NCBI GenBank assembly: GCA_038502055.1
Contig: JAXRKN010000042.1
Coordinates: 3,906,001-3,970,000, forward strand
DNA: 64,000 nucleotides
Direction: 5' to 3'
DNA from: Tanytarsus gracilentus
Taxonomy: Eukaryota > Arthropoda > Insecta > Diptera > Chironomidae
Shown: piece by piece, positions 13,401 to 27,000 of the stretch
Numbering within the stretch: the stretch's first letter is position 1
Layout of the letters: each line of letters starts with the position of its first letter
Notes under the pieces: model-generated
What the model was told of the DNA's origin: nothing
Database searches by the model: none
Seen by the model: only the letters and a program-made list of their open reading frames with translations
Position numbers and translations under genes: made by a program

Positions 13401-15112
13401 TTTAAAATAAAAATATTGAACGAGGCATGTTTTTTCTGCTTTTTAAACGCAATTAATTTTCCAGAAAAATATTTGTACTTCTTCAAATCGTTTAAGAATT
13501 AAAAGAGTTTTAATAAAATGAAGAGGATTTTTTTATTAGCTCATTTTGACTTCAACCACATACTTACTTCCACAAATCGAAACATTTCACGTGTATAGGT
13601 AGAGATCATATAGAAATACAAGTAGTTTCAATTAAATTTAATACAGTTAAAACGCGCAGCAAATTTAAACCGGCAGTCAATTTAAAACAATTGATGCTTC
13701 ACGAACAAAAAATGAGAGAACATGAGACTCAACCGATCAAATGTGTGAGAAAAAGTCTATTGAAAACACACCAATAAATTTTACCATTCCACACGCACAC
13801 ACATCAACTGCAAAGGATGTTTTATTTAAATCCATCAAATGATTCTCAACTCATTAAAACATCATGCTCGTGATATCCGCTCAAATGCGTACTTTTTATA
13901 AACAAACTTATATTCAAACTGTAATGCACAATACATAAACTAAAGCATTTCAATACACGTTTCATATGCGCGATCATTGATTTTCTGAAATACAAATGTG
14001 AAAGAAAAAAAAGAATTTCCTAGAATCCGCCAGTGTTGCTTGCCTCATAAAATGTAAGAAAGAGAGAGAACAAGAGAGAAGAGCTACAAGGCAAACGAGT
14101 TGTGAGGCATTGAACCTTGTCCAGAGTACACATCCAAAAATGTTTGAGGCTTTATAAATTTCTTTAAAATATGTGCGTGTTGAATTACTCTTCAGAAAAC
14201 CCATCAAACATTTTTATTTTTCATTACAATATATTGCCATGAAAAAATCTCTCGAAGAGCAAAAAGAAACGTATGTTAAATTTTGTGAGGTTAAAAGAAT
14301 AATCATTCAATCAGCACACAGTCGCAATGAATTAATTTGTTGACATATACTAGACTTTTATACATTTATAAATATCCTCCTTTCACATTTCCACCTGTTT
14401 TACTTTTCATTTCTAAATAAAATTCGAGGTGAGAAAATCTAATCTGTCATAGGAGCTCATGCCATGCCACCACGATGCATGAATATGTATCTATTAGTTT
14501 TGTCAAAGATTATTTTTGTGGATGATGAGTAAACTGTTTTGAGTAAAATTTATTTCCACTTCAATCAATTATACATACATTTACACATGTGTGAAGTCTT
14601 TGCGTTATTTTTAATTTTTTTATACATCCAATATCCTCCTTGTGGACTCGAGAGTACATTTTTTCAACTCGTTAGACATTAATTAACAAAATAATTATTT
14701 TACAACTTTTGCTGGTTATAATGATAGCCAAACTCAAAGTAAGGTATTTTGAAACTATGGCTCTCTGCCAAAATCTTGATTTACAGATCAAATGGCTCGT
14801 TTGTTTTCTGATTATTGATAGGATACTATATAAGTAATCCATGTACATGTGAGGGTGAAATATTTTTCAAACCGATATATGCGAAGAAAATAAAGCTACC
14901 GTAAATTACTTACAAAATACATTTTAAGTTACACCTGTCCACCAAACATAAACTTCCCTTGACTTTATTATTTGATGATTGGAAAGGTTTATTTAAATTA
15001 AAATTATTTTTTATCAATGTTATGTGGTTAACAGATTTCCAGAGAAAAATTTCTTGACATTAAAGATTTATACACTTATTTTTTTGATGTATTTAACAAT
15101 TATTTTTTTCAG
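10442..15112. other. Noncoding region upstream of the first recognised heph exon
   Basis: No convincing coding exon is seen. In Drosophila heph has widely spaced promoters, so this stretch may hold promoters and untranslated exons of heph. I cannot place a transcription start. One small inverted repeat, TTGCCACCT at 12179-12187 and AGGTGGCAA at 12212-12220, is visible. A trace of the 8.9 kb repeat end (CAACACCCACGT) occurs near 10519. Confidence 0.45.
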
Positions 15113-15121
15113 GTGGTTGCA

Positions 15122-16615
15122 ATGATGCAAGTAGGTAATCTATTGCCACTACCATTACCACTTTTAAATCCAACGTTGCATGCAGATTTTCCTCCCGTAC
15201 ACATTGGAATAAAGGTAAGCTAAAAAGTTGTTACATTCCTCTTCATATCTTTTCTAGCTCACATAGTTTTCCTAAGCTTGCGCTCATTCTTTTCCATCTA
15301 TATTTTTCTTAATTATGCTAAACTGTCAAATTTTCAGTATGATTGTCTTTTCGTGTATATACAAAGATGTTTCTTTAAACTGTAATTAAATCACTGAATA
15401 CCTAGTTTAATACTTTTGTAAATTTAAAGTTTAAAATGTAATGAATCCTTTGAAAATTCCAGGAAGAAATATAGCAAAATTGATGAATTTAAAATTAAAA
15501 AACGGCGAGAAGAAAAAATCCTTAAACATTGAGCAAATTTGCGAATAGCAATGTTTGTTTCATTTGCACCAAATAAAAATAGAAAAATAAATTTTCATTA
15601 AACCCACTTCAAAGCTGACAAGTCAAGAAAGAAAGATGCGTACTTTTAAAAGAAATGAACTGAGCAAGTTTCTATTAATCTTGACCGCATTGAATGTACT
15701 CGTTTATAGTTCATGTATTAAAACCTACTTCAGGACTTACAATTCAAATTGACGTTTTGGTTATGAAAATGTTGTCGGTTTTCATAACTCAGTGTTAAAT
15801 GGGAATTTTGTTTTTAAATTTTCTTTTTTCCATAATGACTTTCATTATTATTACCTTTGCTCTTCTGTCTGGATTTTCGTTTATTTTATCACGAAAAAGC
15901 ACGAGGCAAAAGGATATCAACTTCGGGTTTTTTTTTCGTGTACACATTTCATGAAAATCAGTATCGTGTTTACGAAACAGTTCGTAAAATTAAAATGAAT
16001 AAAAATACCATCGTCTCGTTCTCAAGTTCACCTGTTTATCACACTAGTTGCGCTTCGGTTCGGTGTTCGGCGGTGGGCTCAATGCTTTCCCTCCCCTTTG
16101 TCCCACTTTTTCCGTCTCTTTCGCACACAACCATAAATCGGCTTCAGGATGGATTTTTTTTCATGACTGAAACATTGTTGCTTCTTGTAATCATCGCAAT
16201 AATGAATTAATAAATATCATGTTTGATGTATTGAGTTTTCCTATTTCACCTCGTTTTCGAACAAATAATCATATTGACTGTTAGCTTCACATATTTATGT
16301 AACTGAAAAATTTAAGTTTATTTGTTTCATTCAAGAAGAGTAATGCAATATACTAAATTGATGTTTAAATTATAGAAAAAACATCATGTTGAAACTTTTT
16401 TGCTCAAAATTAAGGACTGCGATGTACCTTGTTGAGCTTAATCTGCGCATGATTCAACAAGGATAAAAAAGAAGGAAAATTTTCTATCATACCCTTATGC
16501 CCTGTAAACTTTTGAGAAACGATGATGGAAGCAATGACGACGATGATATCAATGATTCAAGATTGAATGTGGTGGTGTGAAAAGCAACAAGCGAATGGTA
16601 TTTTCTCTCCTTTCG

Positions 16616-16650
<35 letters not shown>

Positions 16651-19600
16651 CTCTCTTATTTTTCTACCTCGGCCGGATCTTAAATTCTTATTCTTGCTGA
16701 GATCGCCAGGGCAAAGAAACATCATTCAAACATTTTATTCATTGTCTAAAAGCACTCAAACACATTCAACAAATTGGAAGCAGGCAAAAGAGAGTGTGAG
16801 AGAAAAGCAAAAGAACATTCTCTCTCATCATCATCATTTCAGTATCATCATCCTCATGCTATGTTGCTCCACTCCTGTGTATATACACTGTACATGTTTT
16901 ACATTACATACAATTTTTCACTTTATTGTTATTACCTCTCGACGTCGAATGGGAAAAGTAGAAACCAGTCAATTTTTCAGCTTCAGTCTTTATACAGCCT
17001 TCATCGCTTTAACCCGCTCCAAAATAATATCATTCTCTGTCTGCCGCTGTAGTTTAATCTCACACAAGAAAAAATTCTTGATATAAATATTTTAGTGATA
17101 TCGGACCCTTTGAAAGTAAAAAAGTGCTCTCCAAAAATATATTGTGCTAACTACTTCACCTTTTCGAGTTCTTTAGAAGAAAATTGTGTAATTTTATGCA
17201 AAAAGAAAAACAAGGATTCGCAAAATCATCGCAAAGCAACAGATATCTATCCCTCCAATATCCCTTTCCTCTTCGTTCCATGCATACGGGAGAGCTTTAA
17301 AGCATAATACATAGACAGAAAAACCGTTTTCTAATATTAGTTAAAAGTTCTCGAAGCAGAGTTTTTTATATGAGGCAAACCGATAGCTTTCAAGGTTTAA
17401 AAGCCTGAAAAGTTTTATATTCTAAAACCTAATAAAAAATTATGTCAATTTAAAAATAGTAAAACTTTAATTCGAAGCGAAAATAAATTAAAAATCTTTA
17501 ATACAAAAATCTTGATATATAAAAAAGCACCGCAAAAAAACCAGCTTGAAAAAGTGGCTAAAGCAACAGAAAACGAAAAGAAGTCAAAAATTAACAACCA
17601 AAAGAGAAGAAGGAGAAATTGTTCTTAAAGAAGAATTTGAAAAAGAAGAAAAACAATATAGAGGTTGTTTACATTTTAAAACGTGTACAAGGTCAATGGC
17701 CAGGAAAATATTTTAAACAAAAATTTGAATATAATTCGATTTGATCATCACTAAAATAGGTGAATTTATACAAATTTAAAAAGTGTTTGTTAAAGCAATT
17801 TTTTGGTGTACTCAAAGTGAAAACAATCAAGAAGCGTCTTGACAATCAATATATCACTAAAAATAACGTTGGTACTTTAAAAGAAAAACTTGTGATCAGC
17901 GGAAGAAAAAATATCGACAATCTAAAATAATAAAAATTACATTTAACTATTAAAGTAAAAAAATTATACAAGATTTCTTGGCTCATTCAAAACTGAATGA
18001 AATTGAATAGAACAGAGTTGCGAATAAAAACCTGTTAATTCTTGCAGAATATTTCTCGCTTTGGTTTTTCTGGATACTTGTTATTTTATTCTCTCTCATT
18101 TCTTCTCCTCGCTCAACTGGCAATTATCTTAAGACGTTCTTAGTGAAGCGAAAAAAATTACAAAACAATTTGAGAGGAAAAAAGAAAACTTTAACTTTTA
18201 TACGCAAGCACTTCATTGGAAATTGGAATCGGAGTATGTGAAGAATTATTCTCATTTTACGAGAGAACTCTTTAAAAAATTTTCTCTCTTCCTCTTTTTC
18301 TGTGAGTCAAGGAAAGCACATCACTAAAAAGAATTTTGCTGTTGAACGATAAAAACCAGAAAAACGTGATATTTACGACATCCCAGCAAATAAAACGATA
18401 GTTGTGTGTATTGAAAAAAAATCGTAAAGAACTCGCGGTTGTGTTGTGGTCATCTACCAAATTTTAACATAAAAATATACTTATTTCTGGTTTACACATA
18501 CCACCAGAGCATAAGCACTTGACTAAAAAGTTCTGCTTCAAAGAAGATTTTAAAAATTTGAAAAGTAGAAAAATTTATCTGTCAAAACGTTTTTCGCTAC
18601 ACAAAGCCCAGGTGTATATTTTTTCCCCTTTAAATCAACTACTAAAATTCTTAATTCCAACCATATTTCCCAAACACATCAACCCATTTATTACAACTCT
18701 GTCAGCATCCTTTCTCAGCCGTTGTCCAACGCGACTTACAATAACGTTATTATTGAAGATATTAAAGCAAGAAATTCACGCATAAAAAGCATCACGAACA
18801 ACTTCTGTGTTTATTATCTGCCTACTAACACACCGCAAATACCATTTGAAGCATCTCAGCTTCAACAAGAACTATTGATAACGGGAAGCAAAAGAATCGA
18901 CTCGAAATCCTTATTTGTTGATTGCGAGAAAGAAGTGAGTGAAGAACAGTACTCAGTTATAAATCGGTCATTCAGAAAAAGTTGCGCTAGTATAATCAAA
19001 AATTCGCATTTAGTTCAAACGAAAGGATCTTTAAAAAAAACGACAATGGTGAGCAAATTTTTAACAAATAAATTTCTTATTCAACTGTCTGACTTGGAAT
19101 ATAAAAATTTTACGAAAAATTTGTTCTCCCAAGAAAGTAGGCAGTCATGATGTGCAGGCGTATTTACTCAACTGAAAAATGTTTACAGTATAGACTTTTA
19201 AATGCTACCTCTTTGATTTTTTACTCTCCATGTTAATGAAAAAATTAAAATAGAAAATTATTTCAAACGTGAAGAAATCGTTGAAGTATTAAATTTCGGT
19301 ATGCCACAAATTGAATGTATAGGGAAGATTACTGGTTGATTTCAAAAAGATAACTACTGACTTTCTTAGCAAGGCCTTTAAAAATATCATTGAAATAAAA
19401 AAGTCATTTAATAAATTTTAAAATCATTGAGGCGTTAGAAAAAAAACAGATTTGCAAGAGGAGATTTTGAGAATATTCAGAAAAAAAGCAAGGGCTGAGA
19501 ACTTCAAAAATTGACGTACATTAAAAATTGAAGTTCTCAGCCCTTGAAAAAAAGACATCGAATTGAAATCCATAAACTTTTTAAGATCAGAAATTGATTG

Positions 19601-22600
19601 AAATTATTTAAAATGGAAAAATATCATTTGGTATTAAAAGGAGGAAATGTCCAATAAATTTTTAATTTTTTTAACGGAACCATTACTATATTTTAATTTC
19701 CTAGTTTCAAGAAGCTCGCTCACCAACAGAAATTAATTTGACTCATCTTCTTTGCTTATAGATGGTTTTAACCCTAAAAATTTAAAGTTGTTCAAAGCGT
19801 GTTTAAAACACTGTAAAGGGATCAAAAATATTTACTAATTGATTTATCATGCACTTTTTAATTGGTCTGTAAAATTGGTTATGGAAGAACTTTAAAGAAA
19901 GTTTTGATTCATTCCAGAATCTAGTATGAAGAAGCTATCAGTTAATTTATCATTAAAGCTATAATTAAATCACCAAGGCAGAACTTTAGTTATAATGATA
20001 TGCAATTGAAGTGCATTACGGCTGAAAGCATTACCGTTCCAAAGAAATTCATTTTTGAAAGCTTCTCCGATCATTTTGTGCGTTTTGCACCACAGATTCA
20101 TGAAACGAAAGTATGCAATTAATAAATAAAAATTAATGAGTTAGCAAGAAAACACATCTTGGCATGCAAGAATACTTGTAGATAAAGAAAAACCTTAATT
20201 GTTGCGCTTCTGTGGGTACTTGTTTAAAGGGAACTTTAAAGTAAATTCTCAAAACTTTTTCAAATAGCTTATTATAAATTAATAAATATCAGGCGTCAAT
20301 ATTCATAAAGTTTGCAAATTTTAAAAAATTTAATTAACATTCCACTATATCTCTTCAAATAAAATTCTTTATGTGAAAAATCTTTCCGCACAATTCCTAA
20401 AATCGGTAATATAAAAAAAATAAAAAAATTGTATTTTCTTTTTACATCTTTCTATTTCTCTATCCTTTTTTAGTAGATTGCTCTATGCACTTCCAAAATG
20501 TCAAAGAAATGATTTTAATTTGCGAATACATTTTTCTCTTTTTTAGATGAAATTAACTGAGAATCAAGTGAGAAAATCCAACAAATCATCGAACCAATGT
20601 TAAAAATACTTTTTTTTATTGAATACAAACTTTGATAAGCAGTACATATATATATTAGCTATTGTAAGAAAAGAGAAAATGTAACTCCTTATTTTTCACC
20701 AAATGCGTTTGAAACATGTTTTTGAATCTTGAATACTGTTTTGAGAAACGTACATATCTGAGAGTTTTAGGGGAAAACATTGAGCCTGCTTAGTAAAAGT
20801 TTATGATAAGCATTGATTTAACTTAATTAATTGACAATTATAAAGCAATCGTCAATCGTTTTTGCTTTTTTTTAGAGAGGAAGTGACGAATTATTAAGTC
20901 AAACAGCAGTGATGGCTCCAGCAGCTGATAATAATACCCAAGATCTTGCAACAAAAAAAGCTAAGCTAGATTCCAACACAGTAATTAGTGGAGTGGGTAA
21001 GAAACAAAAAAAATGAATATTCGATATTTTTTTACTTAAATAACATAAATAAAATTATATATCACTAGGAAAACCTTCTCGAGTTATTCATATAAGAAAT
21101 ATTCCTAACGAAGCCAGTGATGCTGAAGTAATTAACTTGGGTCTACAGTTTGGGCGAGTCACCAATGTTCTGGTGCTGAAGGGGAAAAATCAAGCTTTTC
21201 TCGAAATGGCAGATGAAATTTCGGCGACTGCTATGGTTTCCGTTTTCAACACTACCCCTCCATCAATCAGGGGTCGTACTGTGTACGTTCAGTTCTCCAA
21301 TCATCGGGAATTGAAAACAGATCAAAATCATTCAATAACTGTAAGTTTCGCAATTATTATTCTTCTATTTTTTTCTTGTCTAATTAAAAGAAATTAAATT
21401 TAAAGACTCCTGCATCCGGTTCACCACTGCCATTGGTAAGCACTGATCCTACATCTCAATTGGTTTCTGCACCCCAACAAAATGGAATTACAGGCGGTGC
21501 GAACACCGTACTCAGGGTAATCGTAGAATCCTTATTGTATCCGGTAACACTCGAAATACTTCATCAAATATTTCAACGTTTTGGCAAAGTATTGAAAATT
21601 GTCACTTTTACAAAGAACAATTCATTCCAAGCCCTCATACAATATCCTGATGCTCAAACTGCTCAACATGCTAAACAGACATTAGATGGACAAAACATTT
21701 ACAATGGCTGTTGCACATTAAGAATCGATAATAGCAAGTTAACTGCTCTTAATGTCAAATACAATAATGATAAATCGCGTGATTTTACAAATCCTACATT
21801 ACCAGCGGGCGAGCCGGGCAGTGATTTAATCGCTAGTGCGGGTGGATTGGTAAACGCCAGTGATTTGCTTTTATTGGCTACTGGACAACGTCCTACATCA
21901 CTAGGTCGTGATAGACTGGGTAAGAATTAATATACGTAAACAAGTATTTTTCGCATGATAAAAATAAAAGTATTTTATAACAATTCATTAGTGAACGGAA
22001 TGGGAGGTCCTGGTGTTTTACCTCCTTTTACAGCTATCGGTTTGGGGACTCCAACAGCAATAAATGCATACAATGGAGGAATTCCAAGCTTAGGCGCGTT
22101 TGCATTGACTTCAACGGGCGCTTTAAGTTCTGCTAATCCAGGTGCACTGCGTGGACTATCAAATGTGCTTTTGGTATCAAATCTTAACGAAGAGGTTAAA
22201 ATTTTTGCTTATTATATATAACCATATTTTTTGTAAACATTCTAACGATCAAAATGCAATTATTTCAAAATCGAAAATTTTCTTAAAAAACCTCTAACAT
22301 TTAAATATATTCACTTGAAATCGAAAAATTTTAAATCTAAATTAGTTTAATTTTAAAACAACAGTGTACATTTTTAATTTTTTAAAACGTTTTAGAATGC
22401 TGTTTTGAATTAAATGCTACTCATTCGTTCACATCGCATCTAGACATATGATTTAAAAAAAAATTAAAATTTGCAAATTAATCTTTAATCTACAACAAAT
22501 TATTTCTAATCTCCAACATTTCTTTTTCCTCTGATCTGTCTTATTGCCTTATTTTATCTCTTTTCTATAGATGGTGTCACCTGATGCTCTCTTTACTCTT

Positions 22601-24053
22601 TTCGGTATGTTCAAATATCAAACACTTATGATACTATGATACTGTGATACTCTCATTTATGTATAAAGAAACACACGCGATATTTTACTTTCTCATGTCA
22701 TACTTTTTCTATTAAACTTTAAGCAATTGCACAAAGAAAGAATTTCAAATTCACTATTTACACTTAATTAAATACAATTTTTGTCTTGATTGATTACGGT
22801 ATCATAAGATTAAATTTGCACTTTTCAAACTAATTTTAAAAACTAAATTTCTCGTGAGAGCTTACTTCGGTGCTCATTTCCAATTAAAAAATGCACGAAT
22901 GGCTGTATAAAATTACGAGAAAATTGGTTATTGCAAAAATCTTCGATTTGAACTGAAATTTAAAAAAAAATGTTCTTCAAAGGTGTTTATGGTGACGTGC
23001 AACGTGTGAAGATTCTTTACAATAAAAAAGACTCTGCTTTGATCCAAATGGCTGAGCCTCATCAAGCATATTTGGGTAAATTATAAAATAAGAAAAAGTT
23101 TAATTGAAACTTAATTTGAGATTTGGTTTATCAAGCAATGACACATTTGGATAAACTACGAATTTGGGGCAAACAAATTCGTGTAATGGCGAGCAAGCAT
23201 CAAGCTGTTCAATTGCCAAAAGAAGGGCAACCTGATGCCGGACTAACAAGAGACTACTCTCAAAATCCGTTGCATCGATTCAAGAAACCTGGAAGTAAAA
23301 ATTATCAGAACATTTATCCACCATCTGCAACATTACATCTAAGTAACATTCCGTAAGTACTTAAAATGCTCTTTTAAATTGTTTACTTATCAATTTTTCT
23401 TAGGGTCACGGTAACTGAGGAAGAAATCAAAGAAGCATTTTCGGCAAATGGTTTCGACGTCAAGGCATTCAAATTTTTCCCGTGAGTTCTTAATGTAAAG
23501 AAACTAATTTTTGGGTGTAACTTTTTGATGAATTGATAGAAGTTTTACGTGAATTAAAGAAATGCATTACCATGTTTTCTGAGCTTAAAGCCTCATGAGC
23601 ATTCTTTACTGAAAATAGGAAGCAACAATTTTGTTTACCCGTATAAACCTTAAAGTATTTGATGTCAAATTTGATAAATTGAAGTAGAATCTGCAGGCAA
23701 ATTGTATTTTTCCATTTCCAAAGGATATTTGTGGATGGGTGGTTTGTTTTGTTTAAATTTTCAAATTATAAGTGAGAAAATATTTAAACTTTAAAGTAAA
23801 CCGAATGATCTAAGTTTTATTAAAAATCTGAATCTTATATTATCTTAGAATATCTAAATTTTGTAGTTTTAGAATTTTTCAAAAACTGATTTATATGTGA
23901 CTTTTAATTTTTTTTTATAGGAAGGACCACAAAATGGCATTGCTTCAACTAAGTTCAATAGAGGAAGCAGTTCAAGCTCTCATTAAAATGCACAATCATC
24001 AGCTTTCCGAATCAAATCACTTACGTGTTAGCTTTTCAAAATCAAATATTTAA
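15122..24053 (+). CDS. heph: hephaestus: polypyrimidine tract-binding protein (PTB), four RRMs
   Basis: RNA-binding splicing regulator that binds CU-rich RNA in the nucleus. Exons: 15122-15214, 20876-20996, 21069-21340, 21406-21919, 21992-22194, 22571-22604, 22983-23075, 23136-23352, 23404-23481, 23921-24053. The joined frame is intact, 585 residues. RGSDELL follows the first exon, as in PTB of other animals. RRM1 is at about 73-155 (VIHIRNIPNE, QFSNHRELKTD), RRM2 about 190-270 (FTKNNSFQALIQYPD), a Gly/Pro/Ala-rich linker, RRM3 about 393-475 (VLLVSNLNEE, GVYGDVQRVKIL) and RRM4 about 500-585 (ATLHLSNIP, ending LRVSFSKSNI). The start at 15122 is the first ATG in the exon. That exon has an acceptor at 15111-15112, so an untranslated or coding exon must lie upstream. 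A second candidate first exon ends at 19048. AATAAA lies at 24107-24112. Identification is very secure; the N terminus is the uncertain part. Confidence 0.95.
16618..16656 (+). repeat. (CT)n microsatellite inside the heph intron
   Basis: About 18 CT units with one G interruption, on the sense strand of heph, between the coding exon at 15.1 kb and the next at 20.9 kb. In the pre-mRNA this is a CUCUCU tract, the known preferred ligand of PTB itself. Presence of the tract is certain; any regulatory role is inference. Confidence 0.9.
18570..19048 (+). other. heph: Candidate alternative first exon of heph ending ATG|GTGAGC
   Basis: An ATG at 19046-19048 (context CGACAATG) is followed directly by a GTGAGC donor at 19049. 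Spliced to the exon at 20876 it stays in phase 0 and gives Met-Arg-Gly-Ser-Asp-Glu-Leu, a natural PTB N terminus. The frame upstream of this ATG is open back to about 18570 with no other ATG, so most of the exon would be 5' leader. The left boundary is not known. The region is less AT-rich than its surroundings. This is a prediction without transcript support. Confidence 0.4.
19489..19546. repeat. Perfect 19-base inverted repeat (hairpin) in the heph intron
   Basis: Arms 19489-19507 and 19528-19546 are exact reverse complements with a 20-base loop. The arm is CAAGGGCTGAGAACTTCAA, far more GC-rich than the local background. It would fold as a stable hairpin on either strand. It could be a tiny miniature transposon remnant, a structured RNA, or chance; no known microRNA is recognised. 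Confidence 0.75.
22571..22604 (+). other. heph: 34-base exon of heph at the start of RRM3, possible skipping switch
   Basis: This exon encodes MVSPDALFTLF plus one base. It starts directly after the VLLVSNLNEE strand of RRM3. Its length is not a multiple of three, so skipping shifts the frame into early stops. Vertebrate PTBP1 and PTBP2 have a 34-base exon at the same place whose skipping, promoted by PTB itself, sends the mRNA to decay. The upstream intron ends in a long CU-rich stretch (about 22515-22570), which fits PTB binding. The exon and its length are seen; autoregulation in this species is inferred. Confidence 0.75.
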
Positions 24054-27000
24054 GCATAAAAACTCAAAAATATTAATGATTTCAAATTTAATATAAATTG
24101 ACACAAAATAAATACATTCAATTTGGGATCAAATACTATCATTCTACATTATGTCATTAAATATATTTCGAATGATCAATGTTAGATTCATAGTTTAAAT
24201 AAAATAAAAATAAAAATAATAAGCTATATAAAGTGACAAAAAATGCAGGAAAACGAACTGATCATTTCGTAAATTAAAATGAACACTAATCCAATAGACA
24301 ATTTTGAGAAAATCACCTATATAAAGCTTGGCAATATCATTGATGGTAAATAATAACTCATTTTTTGATCTAATATAGTTCATTCTTGTAATACTTAGAA
24401 AAATATGAAACATAATTTTTCTAATCAAAAGTGAAAAGAGCTGAGTTTCAAATTCTTTAAATCTGAATTTTTTACATTTTGAATATCGCTAATCATCCGT
24501 TCTTCTCAATTTGTTATATGTGTTGTTTAATTATTTCCTGATTATTTAATATCGAAGAATTAAAATTATTATTATTTCATAATGCTAAAGATAAAAACCT
24601 GAGTGTATATATGAAACAAATAATTTTATAATAAGATAATCTGAAATTAAGCCTATTGAATTTTTGAATTATGTTTTCTTATCTTGAGCCTACAATGTCC
24701 TTTTTTAAATAAGTGCAATAATGTGACTCAAAACTTATATAAATATTCTAAAATCCTAAAGTAAAATTTTTATTTTGGTTCCTTAATAACGCGTATTGAA
24801 AATTGAAAATTATCATAATTTCCAACTCTTAAAACGTCATACTGAAGATATTTGTTTAAACTTTTATAATTTGTTGAATTGCAACTTATTTTTTTCATAA
24901 AATATACAAAGCGATAAAAATATCTTTTTTTAGACATGTTTTATGTCCATGTCTTAAGTATATGAAACAACATTTCCAAAAAGAAAAAAATAATTGATAC
25001 TCGCAAGATTTCAATCTTGCCAATGTGAAACTGAGGTTTAAGAATGAAGCATATTAGAAAATAAATGATTTTTAACAGAGCTCGATTCATTTAAAGAAAA
25101 AAGAAAAAAATGCGTAGTGCACACCTCGAGGAACAAAAATTTGAAATAAAAAAAGATAGCTTCAACTTTGTCTGAGAAGCATTTCTCATTTTGTGCGAAT
25201 GATTTAGGTTTTAAATAAGGGGAAAAATTTAGTATAAATTAGTGGAAAATTGGCAAAAATAGTTATGTTAAAACTTCAAGAAAATATAATAAAGTAAGAC
25301 AATCACTAAAGCACTAAATCATAATGCATTTCTATTAAAAATATGAAAAAAAATAAATACGTTTGATAATTTGAGAACATATGAATGTAGAAATATTTTA
25401 ACTTTCTTCGCCGAAAGAATGAATCTGTAAAAGTTGAAAAAAATTGTCAGATATCTAAGTAGTAAAAGTTACTGCGAATAACTTGACAAAGAAGGACTAA
25501 TCTAATTTGAAGAAATAATATTTTAACAGAGCCTATCTGCTCTTGATGAATATAAATGTAAATGTGAGGATTCTAGAACAAAACTCAAAACAATCATTAG
25601 CTTTAAGTTTTATTTACAAAATCCTCCAAATAAACAGAAAAAGTACGAAGAGATAAACAGCACTTTTCTAAAATTCCATATTACTTTTATATATTTGTAA
25701 GAAACTTAAAGAATCAAGGCTAAATGGGCACAAGATAGAAGAATAGTAGTGAAAGTTTATTGTAAACGAAAGCATGTTTCGTGAGATCATATTTTGACAA
25801 TGAAGCTTTAGAAGGAAAATGCATTTTCAAATGTCAATTTACAGTTTTTGTAAAAATCTCTTTGCCAAGGTAAAAAACGAAATATTACTCTAAAACAAAG
25901 AATTGCAAGCATTCATTGTTTTCACATCTTCATTCTCCAATTTTTGTTAAATTTCTCAAGTTCTGCATAAAATGCAAGTTTGAATGCCTATTTTTTGAAT
26001 GTTCTCAATAGATTGTTATAAAAGTTTATAACTTAATTATTGATTTTTTTATTGGTCTCACCTTTCTTTAGTTCAGATTGCATCTTTGTAAAATTTTGTT
26101 TGGGTACAATTTATTCTTCACATATATGTGAACGAAGTTGTTTAGTTGTGAAAATAAGTAATCAAATTTATTGTTTGTAATAAAATTTTGAAATTAATTT
26201 GTTATATTTGCATTTGAATCTCAATCTAATTAGAAGCGATTAGATAACTGATCAAAAACCAAGCATGATCATTGAAATCATGAATTTGGGTATTTCTTGT
26301 TCCTAGTTATTTTCCAACTGTGAGGGTAAAAATTTTCACTCAGAAGGAAGAAAGTCCATCCATCCGATTACACTCTCAGTTGAAAAAAAATTTTGAACAA
26401 TGAGTTTATTTTGCAAACTTCAAAAAGTCAAATATTGCGCAGATTATATAGAAAAAAATGAAACAGGTGAATCTATTTAAAAAAGAAGAATACTAAACTA
26501 TATACACACATATATGAAATTTTTATAAAGTAAATTGATAAAATGTGATATTTAAAAGGGATGAGATGAATACACGAGGGAATACGTAAAGCATGTATTT
26601 TGCACTCAATGTTTGCGAGAATTTGCTCTTAAAAATCGAAGAATATTCCTTAAAACGCATTATCATGAAAAAGAAACACTCATTAGCAAATGCATGCTCA
26701 TGACGTGAGGACGATAAAATAAGCTTTAAATAAAAAGGAATGAAAATTTTAAATCAATTATTTTTCAAAAACTATTGATGTAAGATCAGCAAAACATTGC
26801 GAGCATATAAGCCAAATTTTAGCAAATTCAATATTTAGAATAATGAAAAATTGATATTTTTTAAAAAATATCTGAATTTATAACCATCACCTATAAAAGA
26901 TTTATTAAAAAAATGATGTGCATAAAATTGAGAAACACATCAATTCCCAATCATTTATTCTTTTCCTCTAGAAAAAATACGTATCTCTCTCCCATTCTAT

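Noticed and set aside
15792..17307. Open frames of up to 169 codons within the heph intron
   Set aside because: Low-complexity (CT microsatellite gives SLSLSL), no family resemblance, and they lie within an intron; not genes.
19489..19507. CTGAGAACTTC in the hairpin arm resembles the seed of vertebrate miR-146
   Set aside because: Match is limited to eight bases and the family is not expected in insects.
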